From: Cinnamomum chago
Taxonomy: Eukaryota > Streptophyta > Magnoliopsida > Laurales > Lauraceae
NCBI GenBank assembly: GCA_038049695.1
Contig: CP142452.1
Location: 55,138,501 to 55,202,500, forward strand
Direction: 5' to 3'
Length of the DNA stretch: 64,000 bases
Made by a program: the position numbers and the translations under genes. The notes under the pieces were generated by a model, which did no database searches, was not told where the DNA came from, and saw only the letters and a list, made by a program, of their open reading frames with translations. This document shows, piece by piece, positions 45,582-57,769 of this stretch. Every line of letters begins with the position of its first letter. Position 1 is the stretch's first letter.

Positions 45582-47231
45582 ATGGGGAAGGATTCTTTTA
45601 GCCCATTGATGAGTATTCTGCGTGAGAACAAATTGACTGGCCCAAATTACGGAGACTGGAAAAGAAACCTTAACATAGTACTCACCGCTGAGGAGTACAA
45701 GTATGTTTTGTCGGAACCCTGTCCTACGATTGATGATCATCCTACAAATGACCAGCAAGAGTCTGAAAGGAAATGGAAAAAGGCGAATAGCATGGCCAAG
45801 TGCTACATGCTTGCTTCCATGTCCAACGTGTTGCAAACACAGCATGAGCAAATGGACACAGCTTCTGATATCATGTTGTCCTTGTCTGAGATGTTCGCAG
45901 ACAAAAGCAGGCCAGCTAGGCAAGCTGCTTTAAGAACAATCATGAATACTAGGATGGCTGAGGGAACACCTGTCAGAGAGCACATGCTCAAAATGATGGA
46001 TTGTTTCAATGAAGCTGAGATCCTAGGGGCTGAGATTGATGCAGGGAGTCAGACTGATATGATTCTCGAAACTCTGTCGGAGTCTTTCAACCAGTTCAAG
46101 CTCAACTTCAACATGAGCAAGATGGACATGACTCTCTCTGAGTTAATGAAAGAACTCCAGGCGGCAGAGGCCATCATGAAGCCTAAAGGCCAAGCTCACT
46201 TTTCCCAGTCTTCCTCTAAACTGAACCTGAAAGGAAAAAAGTTCAAGAAGAAGCAGGGTAAGGGAAAAGGACAGAAAAAGGGCAATGCTGGGAAGAAGGA
46301 CAAAGGTACAGGTGAAAAGCCCAAAGGGAAATGCTTCAAGTGCGGCCTCAAAGGTCACTGGAAGAAAGATTGTCCCAAGCTCCTAGGCTCAGATAAGAAA
46401 GGTATATCTCTTTCCTACTACATTGAAACCTGTCATGTGGTTGATTCTACTGATTCGTGGATAGTAGACTCTGGAGCCACTAATCATATCTGCAATTCAT
46501 TGCAGGGGTTTCAGATAATGAAAAAGCTTGAGAAAGGGGAGTTTGACCTTAGAGTTGGAAATGGAGCAAAGATTTGGGCTGTTGCAGTGGGAGCTGTTAC
46601 TTTACATTTTCCGCATGATAGGATATTAATTTTAAATAATGTTATCTATGTTCCGGACATAAGGAAGAATTTAATTTCAGTTTCCAGACTTATTGAATTT
46701 CATTATTCTGTTTCTTTCCATTCTGGTGTTGATATCAGTAGAAATGGAAATATTATATGTTCCGGTAGAATGCATGACAGCTTATTTTATATATATCCTA
46801 TTGCTCCCACACTGCATAATGTACAACTAGAAAGCTCATCTTCCCTTAAGAGGAAGGTATCTTCGACCAATGACACTTATCTTTGGCACTTACGTTTGGG
46901 TCATATAAACCTAAAACGGATTCAGAGGTTGGTAGAGGATGGGCTTTTGAGCTCATTAGATCTCGAACCTTTACCTCAGTGTGAATCTTGTCTCATGGGA
47001 AAGATGACCAAAAGGTCATTCTCTGGAAAGGGACTGAGGTCAAAGGAGTTGTTAGAATTGGTTCACACTGATGTGTGTGGTCCTATGAACAAACTAGCTC
47101 GAGGAGGTTATGAGTATTTCATCACCTTCACTGATGATTACTCTAGGTATGCATATGTGTACCTAATGCGACGCAAGTCTGAAGCGTTTGATAAGTTCAA
47201 ACAATCAAGGTTGAGGCGGAGTTACAACTAG
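45582..47231 (+). pseudogene. copia gag-pol, first part (gag, protease, integrase N-terminus)
   Basis: 549 codons from the first ATG after the leader. Gag occupies about residues 1-245. A CCHC zinc knuckle (CFKCGLKGHWKKDC) starts at residue 251, after a Lys-rich stretch. The aspartic protease motif DSGATNH starts at residue 296. The GAG-pre-integrase domain (WHLRLGH near 435, CESCLMGK) and the start of the integrase core (VHTDVCGPM, TFTDDYSRYAYVY) follow. A single-base frameshift at about 47204-47207 sends it to a stop at 47229-47231. Gag and protease could still be made; a full polyprotein could not. Confidence 0.93.
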
Positions 47232-49513
47232 GGAAACATACCAAAGCTCTTCGATCTGATCGAGGTGGCGAGTACCTCCTGGGTGAGTTCAAGGAGTACC
47301 TCACACAACATGGGATTGTGTCTCAGTTGTCTGCACCGGGTACACCCCAGCAAAATGGTGTAGCAGAGAGAAGAAACCGTACCCTTCTTGATATGGTAAG
47401 GTCCATGATGAGTCATGCAACCCTACCCATATCTTTTTGGGGATATGCCCTAGAAGCAGCAGTATACATTTTGAATCTGGTACCTTCTAAATCAGTACCT
47501 AGGACACCTCGAGAAATGTGGACAGGTCGAAAACCCAGTTTAAGACATATCCACATTTGGGGTTGTCCAGCCTATGTACTGAATGATAAAGCTACCAAGC
47601 TAGAACCCAGATCGGAAATGTGCTACTTCATTGGGTATCCTAAGGGAACGAGAGGAGGCATCTTTTATCATCCAAAGGAGCAAAAGGTGCTTATCAGCAC
47701 TCATGCTAGATACTTGGAGGATGATTGCATGATGCACCAAGAGCTTGGTTGTAAAGAAACACTTGAGGAGATTCTTTTAGAAACTCCTGTAACATCTGTG
47801 CTAGATCCTGAGACTGTAGATAATCAAAACATTCCTTTTAACACTCCGGAGCCTCGTCGTAGTGGGAGAATTTCTAGACCACCAGATAGATATCTAGGAG
47901 TGTCCTTTATGACAGACTCCGAGGATCTGGTTGAGGATCCTACTAGTTACGATGAAGCAGTAATGGATATAGATGCTGACATGTGGCAGCAAGCGATGAA
48001 ATCTGAATTGGATTCTCTGTATTCCAATCAAGTCTGGGAACTTGTGGATGCACCTGAAAGGATCAAACCCATAGGGTGCAAGTGGATCTACAAGAGAAAG
48101 AGAGGAGTGGATGGGAAGGTTGAAACCTTCAAAGCAAGACTGGTGGCGAAAGGATATACTCAGAAAGAGGGTATCGATTATGAGGAAACCTTTTCACCAG
48201 TGGCTATGCTTAAATCCATTAGAATTCTCTTAGCCATCGCATGTCATTATGACTACAAGATATGGCAGATGGATGTCAAGACAGCTTTTCTAAATGGAAG
48301 TCTTGACGAATGCATCTATATGATGCAACCAGAGGGATTCATTGCTGGTGACCAAGAGAACATGGTCTGTAAACTTAAAAAGTCCATTTATGGACTTAAG
48401 CAAGCATCTAGGGCATGGAACATCAAGTTTAATCAGGCAGTCAAATCCTTTGGCTTTGATCAAAACATTGATGAACCATGTGTGTATAAGAAAGGGAGTG
48501 GAAACACAATTGCATTTTTAGTCCTATATGTGGATGGCATATTACTCATTGGAAATGATGTTGGCATGTTGTCGTCTGCTAAGGTTTGGTTATCATTTCA
48601 ATTTCAGATGAAGGATTTGGGTGAGGCGAGCTATGTCTTAGGGATCAAGCTTTTGCGAGATCGCAAGAACAAGATGTTAGCCTTATCTCAATCTTCGTAT
48701 ATTGAGAAGATATTGGTCAAGTATAACATGCATGACTCCAAGAAGGGCTTGCTACCTTCTAGACATGGGGTACCACTATCTCGGAATCAATGTCCGAAAA
48801 CATCTGAGGAGATAGACAGCATGAGGAGAGTACCATATGCATCAGCTGTTGGAAGCCTCATGTATGCAATGTTGTGTACTAGACCAGATATCTGCTTTGC
48901 CGTTGGCATGGTTAGTAGATATCAATCAAACCCTGAACCTATGCACTGGACAGCTGTTAAGCATATATTCAAGTATCTTCGGAGAACGAAAGATTATATG
49001 CTAACCTACCGAGCAGATGATCTAACGCCACTGGCGTATACAGACTCTGATTTCCAGTCGGATGTAGATGCTAGAAAGTCTACCTCGGGATACGTCTTTA
49101 CTCTATCAGGAGGGGCTATATCATGGAGAAGTGTCAAGCAAGATTGTACTGCTGATTCTACCATGGAGGCAGAATATGTGGCGGCATCGGAAGCTGCGAA
49201 GGAAGCAGTATGGCTCAGAAAATTCCTATTGGAATTGGGAGTAGTTCCTGCAGTGCAAAAACCGATTGTCATGTACTGCGACAATACTGGTGCAGTAGCA
49301 AACTGCAAAGAGCCCAGGAATCACAAAAAAGGCAAGCATATTCAGAGAAAGTACCACTTGATCCGGGAATTCATCCAGGATGGAGAAATAGTGGTAGAGC
49401 AGATTGCCTCAGCAAATAACTTAGCTGACCCATTTACTAAGACTCTTACTGAGAAAGTGTTTACTTCACATGTTGAGTCTATGGGAGTTAGGTTAGGTCG
49501 TAGTGATCTTTAG
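47208..49513 (+). pseudogene. copia pol, second part (integrase, reverse transcriptase, RNase H)
   Basis: Continues in another frame after the frameshift; the long open part with an ATG starts at 47318. The integrase end has SDRGGEY and GTPQQNGVAERRNRT, which supply the second Asp and the Glu of DDE. The reverse transcriptase runs from about 47970 (WQQAMKSELDSL) with ARLVAKGYTQ and QMDVKTAFLNG. Its catalytic box reads YVDG (codons 48527-48538) instead of YVDD, which removes a metal-binding Asp. RNase H follows (AYTDSDFQSD, STMEAEYVA, NNLADPFTK) and ends at the stop 49511-49513, just before the PPT. Confidence 0.93.
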
Positions 49514-49516
49514 TGC

Positions 49517-49527
49517 AAGTGGGAGAT
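49517..49527 (+). promoter_or_regulatory. copia polypurine tract
   Basis: CAAGTGGGAGAT-type tract directly before the 3' LTR start at 49528. Confidence 0.8.
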
Positions 49528-51536
49528 TGTTGGGATTGGTGTATGCCCTAAAGCCCACTGACTGCACTCACATCTCTGTTACTGGATATTTATTGGTTAT
49601 TTAATAGAATGACATCTTTCTCTTATTACTTGTGTATATGTATGGTTGTGTAAGGCCCATTGTTTTCTAGTAAATGAGTTGGGTGTGTAGTGACTGCACA
49701 CAGAAAGGTCTAAGTCATGGACACTGGAAATAACTAATTTGTTCATAACTGAGAGGTGGAGTTGGGCACTTCATCTTGGTATAAGTTGTAGTGAGAAACT
49801 CTCCTGTGTTCAGGGTGACTTACCTTTGTCACGGGAGGTCTTTCACGGATATATCTCATTAGTGCATGTGTCATGCATTGAACAGGACCATTAAAGGTGT
49901 GATCTCTAAAAATAGTACTATCACAGAGAGAGATCAAGTCACCTCTTGCTACTGAGTGACCAGCGCTCTTAATCTTGGGCATTTGTGGATGAACTGACGA
50001 AGTCAAGTTCTTGTGCTTTAATTCACTATTGGGTGAGATCTTTTTCATGGGTCAACAGCTCTGTGTTTTGGGTGCTCGGGCTTGATTAGTTGGGACGTGC
50101 AAATGCAATATGGAATCTATGCCATCGTGTGATGGAATGATCGTCCCCTTAGAATTATCCGATTAATCATCAGAATCTAAGATCTTAGTATATGAATGTT
50201 CCATATGGATATTGAACTTGTGGGTCGCTCCCTGGATCAAGAGAATGATATCCGGATGATGATTAAGTCAAGGGTATGAAGTTCTAAGGATGAGATGTAA
50301 TCAAGAAGGTAGATAGTACATCGGTTAACCTACTTGATTATGGATGTTACATAGAGGGGCATTGTGGTCATTGTACTTGGTAGGTCAAAGACAATCGTCA
50401 GTTTATGATGAGCTTAATTTGCAATTTAATATTTTTCCCTGGAGTGCAACCATAACTCTCTAGTGGAATGAGTTAAGGTTAAAATGATCCTAGTGTTGCT
50501 ATGGGGTTAGCATGGACATTTTGGTCATTTTGGAAGCGAAGGGCAAATATGTCTTTTGGTCCCTTCTCTAGCCACTTTCCTAGATTGGCAAGGTTTCCTA
50601 AATTGTTTAATTGTGTGGAGAAATAATTTTTGAGTGTAAATTCAAATAGGCCCATGATGGCATACATGAATTACAACTCTAGATAAATTATTTGGTGCAT
50701 GAGCCATAGTTTGTTTGGGCTAACCAATGTGGTCCCTAGTATGTGGGTCCCAAGTTTGTGTAGGTCCTATTACTTGGAAGGATTTCTCTTTGTGCAAGAA
50801 TTCCTATATTTTATAGAGTTCCTAATTCTACTTGGATTCTAAAAAAAGAAGGAGGTGTTGGACGTCCACATTGTAGTGTTGGTTTGTTTTTGGAAAGCTC
50901 CTCTTAGTTTCCAAGTTCTATAAGGAAACATCTTCAATAGGAATTCCTCCATAAATATATGGTTCTCCCCTCCCTTGGGCGTGTAACATATAGAGAGAAA
51001 GAAGGAGAAAAATTCTCCTTTGGGCGTGCAAGAGTTTGGAAACAAAGAGAGGAGCTTCCCATAGAAGAAAAAGTCCAGCCCCTTTTTGGACGTCCTTTGC
51101 ACAAAAGAAATGCTAGCTGATTGCACCTTCTCTTCTTGAAGAAAGACCACATAAGATCAAGGAAAAAGAAGAAGAGAGAAACCTAGTAAGTTCCCACCAA
51201 CACTAGCCAATCAGATTTGGAGAAAGAGGAATAGAGAAGAAGATTAGAAGAGAACTATTGCAAGAAATTCCAGCAAGGTGTGCAGGAATTAAATAGTTTT
51301 AGATCTGATCTTCTAGTTCAGATTTCAGAGGTTTTTCAACCCAAGAACATCAGGTATGTCTTCTCCATTGTATCTTCTTTGATTACACACAAGTTGATCA
51401 TAATTACATGGTGTTTATGTGCGATTTCCATGGCTGGTTCACTTTCTATGTCTGATCCTAGTTAAAAGTTTTAAAATTCCAGCCACAGAACTCTTCGTTT
51501 CATCAAGAGTTCAGATCTGAATCGCGCATTCTTTCA
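49528..51536 (+). repeat. 3' LTR of the copia element
   Basis: 2009 bp, TGTTGGGATT...CATTCTTTCA, followed by the TSD atcgg. About ten substitutions from the 5' LTR were seen by eye, none of them indels. Confidence 0.95.
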
Positions 51537-51948
51537 ATCGGGTTGCTACGAGAGGCGTACATTTTGGGAGAACTACTTAACCATTCTTTTGGGGTTATTG
51601 TTTTGTTCATATTGGCCTTTGTTGGCCTCAAATTTTGGGGATTGTAATTAAAATACCTTTTGATAAACTTTAACTACTTTTGGGAAACATGCTTTAGATC
51701 ATTGCTCATTCTGATACAGTTTTGATATTTGATGTTAATGCTTGTATGACTAGAGATAGTTGTCTATTTGATTTGCTACATGCTTCTGCACTAAAAAGAA
51801 ATATTCATGCAAGGTTGTGATATCCTCACCGCAAACACCTGTGGGAAATTAAATAAGTTGTATATTGTGGATGTAGATAACCATCATTAATCATTGTTGT
51901 TCATTAATTAGCGTCCCGATCCCGGATTTCCGGTCCGGGGTCGCGACA

Positions 51949-52200
51949 TTTTCTCAATGATCTCTTTGAAAAAGGTTGGACAAGATAATGCTTCGCCGAC
52001 ACTTGATACTTGGTAACAACATAAAAAGATTAAATAGTGGCTTTCTTATTTTGAGACCCTGCCCTAGCTTGGCCCCGGCCCTCAAGGTTAGGGCAAGGGC
52101 CTAGGTAGTGCAGGCCTGTGAGTACTTCGGCTCACCCAGGCCCGACCTTTCATATATCGAGGGTTGGGTATTGGACCCAACCCTTTGACAACCCTACTTT
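51949..52200. other. flank of the solo LTR, GGCC-rich; possible hAT-like right end
   Basis: After the TSD comes AT-rich sequence, then CCCTGCCCTAGCTTGGCCCC and CTAGGTAGTGCAGGCCTGTG, ending CCCTTTGACAACCCTA (52181-52196). The end resembles plant hAT termini in inverse orientation and might pair with 38319. Confidence 0.35.
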
Positions 52201-52560
52201 CACTACAAGAAAAATTACATTTAGCGGAGGATAAAAACCGCCGCTATATGTATGAAATCCACCGCAAAAGTTATTAGCGGCGGAAAAATGTATGCTGCCA
52301 CGTTTGTCGTAGATGACCCCATCACTGATTGTATTTGCAGCGGAATAGGGGCAACTGCAAAAAAATTATCAATAGCGGCGGTTTTAAACCACCACTAATT
52401 TTATAATCCATCGCTATTGATTCATAGCATTTTTGTCCTATATTTATAAGTGTCTGCCACTAAATGTGTATCTTGTAGCAGCAGTTATAAATATCTGCCG
52501 CTAAATGTGTTGTATATCTTCTAGCGACGGACATAAAAACTGCTGCTGAAGGTCCTTCTT
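52201..52560 (+). mobile_element. CACTA-like terminus
   Basis: Starts CACTACAAGAAAAATTAC, followed by TTTAGCGGAGG, ACCGCCGCTAT, TTAGCGGCGG and similar inverted words up to about 52555. This is the typical end structure of a CACTA element, related to but distinct from the one at 472. I did not find the matching inverted end within the next kilobases, so it is a fragment or a deleted element. Confidence 0.65.
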
Positions 52561-54350
52561 CATTTGTTATTTTTATAGCTTTTAAATGAGCTAAGGATAC
52601 TGTGGATAGTCTCATAAATGATCGAGAGATTCATATTTCAAAAGCAATTAGACGTGGAGTAGTATATATATTTTCAAGCACTATTCATATATATTGAGAT
52701 GTGTTTTATTATGCTTTAGTTCTAATCATTTTAAACCTACGACTCTTAATAATTTGGCTGAAACTTGGCTCTTATCATTGCAGATAGAGAAAAATGGGTG
52801 CTCAATGAAACCCAGCAACGATATCACAAACCAGTAATGATATCGTTGCTCTTACAGAATAATCCTTCAACCTTCACCACTTTGATAATCCTTTTAGGAG
52901 CCCATTTGACCATGAATTCATATGTATTCAATTCCATCCAAACGAACATGCCGTAATGATTTGATAAGATCTGCTTTTGAAAAGTCATTAACTTGGAAAC
53001 AAATTGGCAATGAAAGAGATTTGAGACCAGTACGCAGATACAGTGCTTGCAAAATGCATTTTGAGAACAAATATACAGATCAGGCCTAGATGTTTTCCTG
53101 CCAGCAGTTCTGAATCACAAAGCTTCAATTAATACAATACAGGTGCTATAGGTAGCATCACCACAATCGTTATGGTCGCTGTCATACTTTTTTGTTATTG
53201 ACATTGTCATCATCCAGACTTGAATAACAAGACCGCATTCTGATCCAAATAAAAGTAGACAAAGTGGTTCATCTCACGGGCACATAAGAACCTGCACAAG
53301 CAGAAGCAAACAATAATCAGCATGATATCACTAACTTCGTTGAATTTTTAGAGAATCAGATCAGCTTTGGACCACAATGGGAAGGAAATGAGGAAATTCA
53401 CCATAAACAAGACCTTTGCAGATGAACACAACATAAATGCATGAGCTATTTGCTTTCGTGCATGTATGAACACATGTCCATGCTTACATGTATAGTATAA
53501 AAAGCTATAAACCGCTGCTTTTATATTACGATACAGAAATCATGGTTCTAAAGGATCTTTGGAATAATTATAATCGGTACTATTTTATTTTCAATTAACC
53601 GTCATGATAACAAGCAAGAAAATGTTTCAGACATTGTCAAGCATGTGAATTTATCAATGGATAGGATGAGTAGGAAAAACTTTTCTGGGTAATTTCTATA
53701 GAAATAGAAATGAGCAAATGGAAAAAAAATGCTACATTTGAGCTATGCCTCTAGTCTATGTTTTAAAAAGTCCAGGATAGGCATCATCTAAGAAACTTAT
53801 TCTTTGAATTATTAAGACATTAATACTTAAAATACTAAAAATGAACTATTAGTATATCGCAATAATATTTGCAATGATATAAACAACTAAGATCTACTAT
53901 TAAGATATATCTTTTAATTCATAAACACAGCGATACATTGCCAAAGCATTTGTCAGAGCACCTTATCACTAGTAGAAAATAATTAACAAGACGACTATTC
54001 ACATTCCACACTACATAGAACCAAAAGAACACATATATTCAATAAAAAAACTCATATGAGACGTGATTTAGTGGAACTCATCATGCAATGGGCCACATTA
54101 AACTCCCCTCTGATAATGATCCTAGCCATTTAAACAGCCAGTGGTCCATATTGACATACATGTGATGTGTTCTAGTTGGATGGTTAGGATAAGCCATCCC
54201 AGAGTAATTTGCTTAGGGACTCACGATGTAAACATTTTGCTAAATTAAAGGTAAGACTCCCACATATATTTTGCTACACTGATCAAATACTCAATAAATC
54301 AATGCATACTTCCAAGTCTCTTGATATCATCCATGGAATCAATAGCATAC
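52561..54350. other. unassigned AT-rich sequence, perhaps intron of the TRM61 pseudogene
   Basis: No transposon end or convincing exon. It lies directly downstream (minus strand) of the methyltransferase exon, so part of it may be intron or 3' region of that gene. Confidence 0.4.
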
Positions 54351-54723
54351 CTCGCAAATGCCGCCCTCTGTTCATGAAAGTCAAATGCATAAACATGACC
54401 AGAAGGCGCAACAACCCTAGCGAGGGAAGTAGTGAGAGAGCCGCTTCCAGCGCCCGACTCAAGAACCACACAACCAGGGATGATTTCCAAGTATGAAATA
54501 ACAAAACTGATATCTGTAATATATAGAATCTGAGTCGGATGGCTAAGAACAAGAGTCCACAACTCAGGAGTGGGAGCTAGTAGATAAACAAATCCGCCCT
54601 TGTTGCTTAGCAACCTGGACCCAAATGGTTTCCCAATCCAGTCATAATGTTTAAAGACGCCAAATCAATTCTGAAGCTCCGAACCATCACATACTTTAAC
54701 AGCCTTCATGACATCATGTCTTG
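54351..54723 (-). pseudogene. TRM61: tRNA (adenine-58-N1) methyltransferase catalytic subunit, exon fragment
   Basis: On the minus strand the reading matches the N-terminal half of plant TRM61/TRMT61A: RHDVMKAVKV, HYDWIGKPFGSRLLSNKGGF, VYLLAPTPELWTLVL, then the SAM-binding region with ESGAGSGSLTTSLAR and the DFHEQRA segment. The enzyme methylates A58 in the T-loop of tRNAs together with TRM6. The exon ends at AG|GTATGC (donor at 54345-54350). A TGA (plus positions 54665-54667) interrupts the frame between ELQN and FGVFK, which makes this copy non-functional. Remaining exons were not found nearby; the upstream side abuts copia LTR sequence. Confidence 0.85.
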
Positions 54724-56527
54724 TTGGAATATAGGTGGGCCTTTCAGATAGGCTTCAAAACTTTTGACCCGCTTGATGCAGGGATCAACTATCTAGAAGG
54801 CAATCAAAAACCCAATCCAGGATGCAATCCCTCAAACTCATAAATCATGTATAGCAATATATCCTATCTAGAAGATAGAAAACAGCACCTAAACATGCAA
54901 CCACGAAATCTACAGCATACAAGGATGTAGATATACCTTTGGAGCTTAGTTGTGCTCTAATGGAGAATTTGAATTCTTTTTTTTATGATGAACACCTTCA
55001 CTAACCAAATCAAAATCTCCAACACCTTTTGATCTTCCACGCTATGACCCGTATTAGATCTCTTTTCTCAAGAAGATGGTGAAATCTCCAAGAGAAAACC
55101 CAACTAGTAACTCTAAGGAACTAGAGGAGAAAGATAAGAGAACTTAGAGAGGAAGAGAACTTGTGCAACTCTTGCACAAAGGGGCTGAAGTTGCTCACTC
55201 TATTATGCACAACCAAGAGGGGTTTATTCCTTTTTATATATCCCTCCAATCCATCTCTTTTCCTATTTGAAATAGAAGTTTAACTCCCATTACAAAATAG
55301 TAAACTTCTCCCTTGCTAGTTGTGTTAGACCCCGACCCAGACCAATTCGATTAGTGTGCGATTAGCGTGTGTTTAGTCCTAAGTGGGTTTAGTTGTCGTT
55401 GGGTTAGAAATGATTAGTTTTAGTCTTGGACATAGCTTTGGGAATTTTGAGAACATTTAGTATTAGTCAGACACACTCAGGAAGGCCTGAGTGCACGCGT
55501 AAGCTTGGAAGGATCGCATCGGGTTCCGCGTAATTGTGGTTTTGATTTCATTTGAATGATTTTACTATGTGTTACGACTTTCATTTTCAGCCCATTCATG
55601 TTTGAAGCCCAAAAACCCAAGTTCTGGCCCAAGAAGGATAAAATTGTCTTTTATGCACAAATCTGGACACAATTTTTGAGATCTCAAAACCATGTCAAAA
55701 GTATACTTTTTGGAAACTAGATATTTCGAGGATTGTTTTGTCCTTCTTCGTCGAAGTCATCCGAGGCCCACAAGATCATGGTTTTGTCATTTCAAGGTTC
55801 AAGTCATTAGACCCCATTTGCTAGGGTTTAAGTCAATCTTCTTCCTCCTTTACTCTTTTCATTCTAAAGCCAAACCCTTGAGCAGCCAAAGGAGAGAAAA
55901 CCCTCTTTTCTTCCACTTCATTCCTCTTGCATGCCAAGCTAGATTTCTCCAAATAAAATTCTAAGGCTATCATCTTCTTCCTCTCATCATAAGCTTTCCA
56001 TTGATGCAAATTTCTTGAAGTTCCAAGTTGGGTAAGAGCTCCATTTCCTTCCTTCTCTCTTGTTTGACCATTTCTAGGTAAGAGCTTCAACCCATGTCTT
56101 TCATGAAGTCTTTTTAGTTCTTAAAGATCTTGTTTTCCATGTTTACAAACCCTTTTGTGGAAATGGGTTCTTTGTCTTCATTTTTGTTGAGTTTGAGTGA
56201 GTTTTTCCTTGGGATTCTTGTAGTGTTGGAATAGCTTGAGTGAAATGCTAGAGGAGGATTGTTTAGCATTTGGACAAGGCAAGTAATCTCTATAGGATCA
56301 TTGTTGCATGTGTATTTTGATTACATTGTTGTTCTAGAAATTTTGCATATGAACATGTTTATAAGCTTCATGATCATGTTTTCCTTGGTTTGGATGTTTG
56401 GAGTTGTGAGAAATGTGTATTTTATCCCTTGGAGAGCATTGAAACTCAGGGAATGCAGGTGGAATGAAAAACAAGTAGAAGGGAAGAAGGAAATGTGGAA
56501 AAATCTGCACTGAACTGCATTTCCCGT

Positions 56528-56825
56528 GCAGTTTCGGTCAGCTGGCGGCTAGCCGCAATCCCCATTTCGGCTAACCGCGAGCCAATCAAAATCAGCTGTT
56601 CCTTTTCTAGTAGCTGACTTCTGCATCAGGGTCCTGCGGTCAGCTCACGGCTAGCCGCCAGTTCCCTTGCGGCTAACCGTAAGCCAACCGAAAGCTTTTC
56701 GGTTCCCTTTCCAGAGAGCCAAGTTTCCTGACCTGAGTTCCAGCGGTCAGCCTACGGTCAGCTTGCGTCTAGCCGCGAGGTCCCATTTCGGCTAACCGCC
56801 AGCTGACCGCGAGTTAACTGAAATT
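56528..56825. repeat. GGCTAGCCGC / CAGCTGACCG palindrome cluster
   Basis: Dense alternation of GCGGCTAGCCGC (56545-56556), CGGCTAACCGC, GGTCAGCTGGCGG and GCCAGCTGACCGCG words. Homologous clusters lie at 20395-20715 (reverse), 60785-60820 and 62838-63230. Confidence 0.7.
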
Positions 56826-57613
56826 GACTAAATTCCTAGTTTTGAAGAAGTTTTGCAAGAGTGAAAACTAGAACATGTTAAGTGACCTTAGCCTGATATT
56901 AAACTCGAAACCCGAGATGTCTTTGAACTTCCGGGGCACCAATTCTATCTTTAATTCCAACATTTGGGCTTCGAATACACAAAGATCAATCAAGGGTCTT
57001 TACATGTGCTTGATTGGCTTTGTGTTCGTACTTTGGTTTTGATACAATGAATATCTTTGTGTACTCGTTTTAAAGTTTAAGTACAAGCTTGTTTTGCAGA
57101 TTTGTTTCAAGAAAAAGGGGTCACTTCCTAAGTGTGTTATGCATATTTATTATGCCTTTTTCTAGTCGTGCTTGTCATGTTTTGTTAAGTGACTTTCCCC
57201 TTTTTACCTCGACATGTTTTGATAGTGTTTCACGTGTTTTGTGCATTCATGAACTAAGTGAACACCACTGATCTTGGACTGCCCTTTCCGTTTGATCTAC
57301 TGTCTGGGGGTCCTTAAACATGTGGACTGTCTGCAGACTGGTCATGTATTTTATTACACATCGTGCGTGTCCGGTTCCGCGGCCGGAAATCCCGTATATG
57401 TGGGAATCGTGTTGTGATTATATTATGTATATCGTGCTTGTCGTGCGTGCTTGCTCTTTTCATTATAAATGATAGAGAAAGGATGGGCTCTTTGTGGATT
57501 AAAACTATTCATGATATAATAAGTAATCATGCTAGCTTTGCTCGTATTTTGTTATATAACTATTTACACTTCAGCAAAACGTCTTTACATGTTTCTTAAG
57601 CACTTACTATTTT

Positions 57614-57769
57614 ATGCTCATGCCTAAATTGATTACCTGCCAAACCGTTTTGTTTGACCCTTGTTGCTGGTGCCCAGGTGCAGATGACGTTGCCTTTGAG
57701 GAGGAGCGTGAGGAGGACGCTTTTGAGCCAACCCCAGTTAGAGAGTGGCAACCCGACGATGTCAACTAG
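57614..57769 (+). other. short acidic open frame near the Tekay-like LTR 3' end
   Basis: A 51-codon frame from ATGCTCATG through CQTVLFDP and VAFEEEREED to EWQPDDVN and TAG. It is followed by a hairpin pairing CCCGACG with CGTCGGG (57753-57775). From the conserved Cys to the stop it has exactly the same length as the divergent copy 41673-41804. The copy in 19430-19570 (minus) has one extra base upstream. Expression is unknown. Confidence 0.4.

Larger units (their letters stand above)
41812..51536 (+). mobile_element. nearly intact Ty1/copia retrotransposon
   Basis: 9.7 kb with two 2009-bp LTRs, PBS, PPT and TSD atcgg at 41807-41811 and 51537-51541. By eye the LTRs differ at about ten positions, indicating a recent insertion. 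The coding region (45582-49513) has gag, zinc knuckle, protease, integrase, reverse transcriptase and RNase H in copia order, with one frameshift and one active-site substitution. Sequence style (DSGATNH, NHKKGKHIQRKYH) suggests the Tork/Tnt1 side of copia; lineage not verified. Confidence 0.95.
39153..51948 (+). mobile_element. Tekay/Del-like solo LTR split by a copia element
   Basis: Starts TGTAAGACCTCGACCC and ends GGGGTCGCGACA, with TSD ttttc at 39148-39152 and 51949-51953. Without the copia (41812-51536 plus TSD) it is about 3.07 kb. It is related to the solo LTR 7168-11336 (shared GGAAACTAGATATTTCGACG block at 39541-39560, shared CGCTCGAGCG palindrome cluster at 40498-40755). No internal domain is present. 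Confidence 0.93.

Noticed and set aside
45552-46358. Minus-strand reading frames over copia gag
   Set aside because: Antisense shadows of the gag-pol frame, which has zinc-knuckle and protease motifs in the plus orientation.
38319-52196. A single hAT element spanning both GGCC-rich ends
   Set aside because: The ends resemble hAT termini, but the flanks cttcctaa and ctttcact do not form a convincing 8-bp duplication; kept only as low-confidence termini.
52201-54350. Complete CACTA element starting at 52201
   Set aside because: No inverted CTTGTAGTG end with a matching subterminal region was found downstream; only one end is supported.
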